From Nitrincola sp048264025 (GTDB lineage: Bacteria; Pseudomonadota; Gammaproteobacteria; Pseudomonadales; Balneatricaceae), in assembly GCF_048264025.1 (NCBI RefSeq), contig NZ_JBLXDN010000005.1, positions 62,001 to 126,000 of the forward strand: 64,000 nucleotides of DNA, given 5' to 3'. The notes under the pieces are model-generated. The model ran no database searches and was not told the DNA's origin. It saw only the letters and a list, made by a program, of their open reading frames with translations. Positions 62,301-64,000 of this stretch are shown in pieces; the first letter of the stretch is position 1; the number at the start of each line of letters is the position of its first letter. The translations under genes and the position numbers were made by a program.

Positions 62301-62815
62301 ATAATTGCGCCACGCACGGCAAACTCACCATGCTCATACACAGTATTAACCGCCTGGTAACCGGCATGAACCAGTTGTTGGCGTATGGCATCCGGATTGA
62401 ACTCCTGTCCCTTATCCAGGCTCAGGCTGTTGCCGGTAATAAACGTGGTGGGCGCTATGCGCTGCATCAGCGTGGATGCCGACACAATTAAAATGCCACG
62501 CTTCATGGCGGGTAAGCGATAGAGGGTTTCTATACGCTGAGAAATAATATCCTGATGTGGTGAAAAGGTATCGTATGGCAGGGTTTCCCAATCAGGAACC
62601 AGCAGTATTTCATTGTCATCCTGACTAAAAAATCGGGTTTCCTGACGGATACGCAGTGCAGTTTCATTATCTTTGCACACCAATACTATTAGCCCTTGTT
62701 GCTGCCGGGTAAGTAATTGCTGTAGTACTAAACCTGTGCTACAGCCGGTGACATGTCCAACACGTTTGATGTCACCTGCCGAGTGTGGCAGTGCAAAGCT
62801 AAATGGGGCCAGCAA
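59369..62815 (-). CDS. mfd: Transcription-repair coupling factor
   Basis: A 1148-residue DNA translocase that removes stalled RNA polymerase and recruits UvrA. Modules in order: UvrB-homology region (about 1-300), RNA polymerase interaction domain (DHGVGRYRGLQ, MLEYANEAKLYVP), helicase core with GDVGFGKTEVAMRAAF, DEEHRFGVQQKEK and QLRGRVGRS, and C-terminal TRCF domain. The start is TTG 62815, six bases after AAGGAG on the minus strand. The last codon abuts REP-2. Confidence 0.97.
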   Translation of the reverse strand: MLAPFSFALPHSAGDIKRVGHVTGCSTGLVLQQLLTRQQQGLIVLVCKDNETALRIRQETRFFSQDDNEILLVPDWETLPYDTFSPHQDIISQRIETLYRLPAMKRGILIVSASTLMQRIAPTTFITGNSLSLDKGQEFNPDAIRQQLVHAGYQAVNTVYEHGEFAVRGAIIDIFPMGSDLPFRIDLFDDEIETLRTFDPETQRSIDQLERIRLLPAREFPFNQDSIRHFKQRWREVFEVDFNRCPVYRDVSEGIAPAGIEYYLPLFFDQLATLFDYLPEQTLFVEQAGVSEAARHFAEEVENRYQERNFDIQRPLLPPQALYLSADELLGQLKHYPRIRVTTETEQRKPGRDNLPCSVPADLTAEPGSDEPLHKLKQLMERDSDAHFLICAESPGRREALQELLRRTHLKATDIDSWQAFQASPVRLGISVFALDQGISIPGELHLVTETQLFGRQIFQRRRRQREKEQSDQVIRHLSELTTNAPVVHIDHGVGRYRGLQSITVDGQINEFLMLEYANEAKLYVPVSSLHLISRYSGATDELAPLHRLGTEQWSKARRKAAEKVRDTAAELLDIYARRNAREGFSFDFPETDFERFAAAFPFEETPDQASAIEAVIRDMRSAKPMDRLVCGDVGFGKTEVAMRAAFIAAQAGKQVAVLVPTTLLAQQHFDNFRDRFADWPINVELISRFRSAKQQQVIAQQLSDGQVDILIGTHKLLQGSLTYKNLGLLIIDEEHRFGVQQKEKIKALRAEVDILTMTATPIPRTLNMAMSGMRDLSIIATPPARRLSVKTFVRQSDPALLKEAILRELLRGGQVYFLHNEVKTIDKVVTEIDALVPEARVAAGHGQMRERELEQVMSDFYHKRFNVLVCTTIIETGIDIPNANTIIIERADKFGLAQLHQLRGRVGRSHHQAYAYLLTPDKRNMTDDAQKRLEAISEASTLGAGFTLATHDLEIRGAGELLGEDQSGQMQTIGFGLYMEMLEQAVEAIRDGKTPNLDKPLNHGCEVNLHLSALIPDDYLPDVHNRLMLYKRISNARDANALREIQVEMIDRFGLLPEATKNLLRLTELKLQAEALGIQKLDVGNKGGKIEFDSEPKVEPIKLIQMIQRQPRIFKLDGPSGLRFTLPMESIEERFKQVEALLTALAS

Positions 62816-62870
62816 GGTACGCTCCTTTAATAGACTGCAGAGAATCTTAAAGGGGGTATTTTAACTAATG

Positions 62871-62886
62871 CTGTAAAAAAACACAG
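62871..62886. promoter_or_regulatory. LexA-box-like site between mfd and gap
   Basis: CTGTAAAAAAACACAG matches the invariant CTGT-N8-ACAG of LexA boxes, with T before and TA after. It is 56 bases upstream of the mfd start. Mfd is not a classical SOS gene in E. coli, so control is uncertain; the match is one base class poorer than the intI box because the spacer is not TA-alternating. Confidence 0.45.
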
Positions 62887-63024
62887 TAATACAGTAAATT
62901 TAGAGATGATTTAACCTTTGTTGCTGGTTCGGACCAAAGTCTACTGAAACGAATTTGATCCGGATGACGTAAACAGGGATAATGCGCGCACGCAAATAGA
63001 GCCATTACAATTTCGGAGCAAGCT

Positions 63025-64000
63025 GTGAGCCAAGAACTGATTTTAGCGGACTGGAATGCGCGTGAGTCGATTGCTGAAGCAATGATTCCGTTGGTCGGTC
63101 GACTTTACCGTGAACGTAACGTCGAGATCTCTATCTATGGTCGCGTCATCGTGAAACGTTCGGTGATCGACGTCATCAAGGCACACCGCTTTGTAAGACA
63201 GGTAGAGGATGAAGAGTTGTCAGTGATCGATACCTTTCCGGTACTCGAAGTGATCAGTGGCCTGGATCTTCATAATGCACATGTGGATATTGCCAAATTG
63301 GCAGTTAAATTCCGTACTGAAGCCAAAGGCCGCTCACTGGAACAGTTCGTCGCTGATGAGATGGCTGATGCGGTAGGCCCGATTGATGATCGTAAACCGG
63401 TAGATGTTGTGCTTTACGGTTTTGGTCGTATCGGTCGTATACTGGCGCGTCAGTTGGTAGATCGTGCCGGTATCGGGCATAGCATGCGTTTACGTGCCGT
63501 TGTTGTGCGTAAGGGGAATGCAGACAACGATCTGGAAAAACGTGCCAGCCTGTTGCGCCGTGATTCTGTGCATGGCTCATTCAAAGGTACGATCCAGGTA
63601 GATGAAGAAAATCAGTCTATCATTGCCAATGGTGTGGCTATCCAGGTGATCTTTACCAGTCAGCCTGAAGATGTTGACTACACCCAGTACGGTATCAATA
63701 ACGCCTTGGTGATTGATAACACCGGTATGTTCCGTGATGCTGAGGCTATGTCTCGTCACTTGAAAGCCAAGGGTGCGGCAAGGGTGATGTTGACAGCCCC
63801 GGGTAAAAATATGAAAAACATCGTCATGGGTGTTAATCATCTGGATATTACCGCTGAAGACACCATCCTTTCAGCCGCATCTTGTACCACGAATGCAATT
63901 GTGCCAGTTCTGAAAGCGCTACAGGATAAGTTTGGTATAGAGAATGGTCATGTAGAAACGGTGCATTCTTATACTAATGACCAGAACCTGATCGATAACT
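63025..64000 (+). CDS. gap: Glyceraldehyde-3-phosphate dehydrogenase, long form, 5' part
   Basis: The frame runs past the window end. GTG 63025 follows CGGAG by seven bases. The first ~125 residues are an extension found in the long Gap proteins of Pseudomonas and relatives; then come the Rossmann motif VLYGFGRIGRILARQL, the phosphate-binding region and the catalytic SAASCTTNAIVP. Such enzymes act mainly in gluconeogenesis. The divergence from mfd equals the Pseudomonas arrangement. Confidence 0.93.
   Translation, partial: MSQELILADWNARESIAEAMIPLVGRLYRERNVEISIYGRVIVKRSVIDVIKAHRFVRQVEDEELSVIDTFPVLEVISGLDLHNAHVDIAKLAVKFRTEAKGRSLEQFVADEMADAVGPIDDRKPVDVVLYGFGRIGRILARQLVDRAGIGHSMRLRAVVVRKGNADNDLEKRASLLRRDSVHGSFKGTIQVDEENQSIIANGVAIQVIFTSQPEDVDYTQYGINNALVIDNTGMFRDAEAMSRHLKAKGAARVMLTAPGKNMKNIVMGVNHLDITAEDTILSAASCTTNAIVPVLKALQDKFGIENGHVETVHSYTNDQNLIDN

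Overview
The window is a chromosomal segment of a gammaproteobacterium. The lineage looks like Oceanospirillales or Pseudomonadales: uvrC-pgsA-tRNA(Gly, Cys, Leu) and mfd next to a long-form gap gene are gene orders I know from these groups, and RecBCD, Mfd and EutBC are intact. Genus cannot be fixed from sequence alone.

The left edge (1-1508) is housekeeping: the 3' end of uvrC, pgsA and three tRNA genes behind a near-consensus promoter. From 1656 to 8070 lies a small chromosomal integron: an SOS-boxed integron integrase on the minus strand, an attI region, four complete cassettes (glutathione S-transferase-like, GTPase with a DUF697-like tail, an 823-residue TIR-STAND protein, a 74-residue orphan) and the first 38 bases of a fifth, cut by an IS5-family element. 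Cassette borders were checked by the complementarity between each cassette's first bases and its own attC 5' box: exact for three cassettes, one mismatch for the TIR cassette. Cassettes 2 and 3 carry architectures known from antiphage defence and are the best candidates for an undescribed system.

From 9233 to 11662 the DNA is decayed: a truncated small ORF, a second IS5 remnant, two diverged copies of a ~200-bp sequence, and one intact acetoin reductase-like gene with a long leader, a 30-codon ORF, a sigma-54-type promoter and upstream palindromic sites. After dgt, the region 13-23 kb holds ordinary chromosomal genes: DUF3750, ppnP, azlCD, a soluble MCP/solute-binding fusion, a DUF2868-DUF3482 GTPase pair, a phzF broken by one in-frame amber codon, and a MocR regulator with repeated operator-like sites.

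From 23.3 to 31.1 kb is a probable amino-alcohol or organophosphorus unit: EutBC, an ABC importer of the aminoethylphosphonate type, an inositol-monophosphatase-family phosphatase and a DeoR regulator. I infer uptake of a phosphorylated ethanolamine compound, dephosphorylation and cleavage by ethanolamine ammonia-lyase. Then come a LysR-SbtA pair around a 28-bp perfect palindrome, an ABC exporter, a sirtuin, a queuosine-tRNA mannosyltransferase-like gene, and a catabolic block (MDR oxidoreductase, proline racemase-family, glutamine-synthetase-like, FAD oxidase) pointing to polyamine or imino-acid use. Alternative oxidase and a periplasmic-sensor GGDEF-EAL protein follow.

The right part (48.4-64 kb) is recombination and repair: recC-recB-recD and mfd, then gap. 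Two different RAYT transposases, each with its own REP sequence family, flank recCBD. One REP copy has moved 13 kb away, where it encodes the C-termini of two convergent genes.
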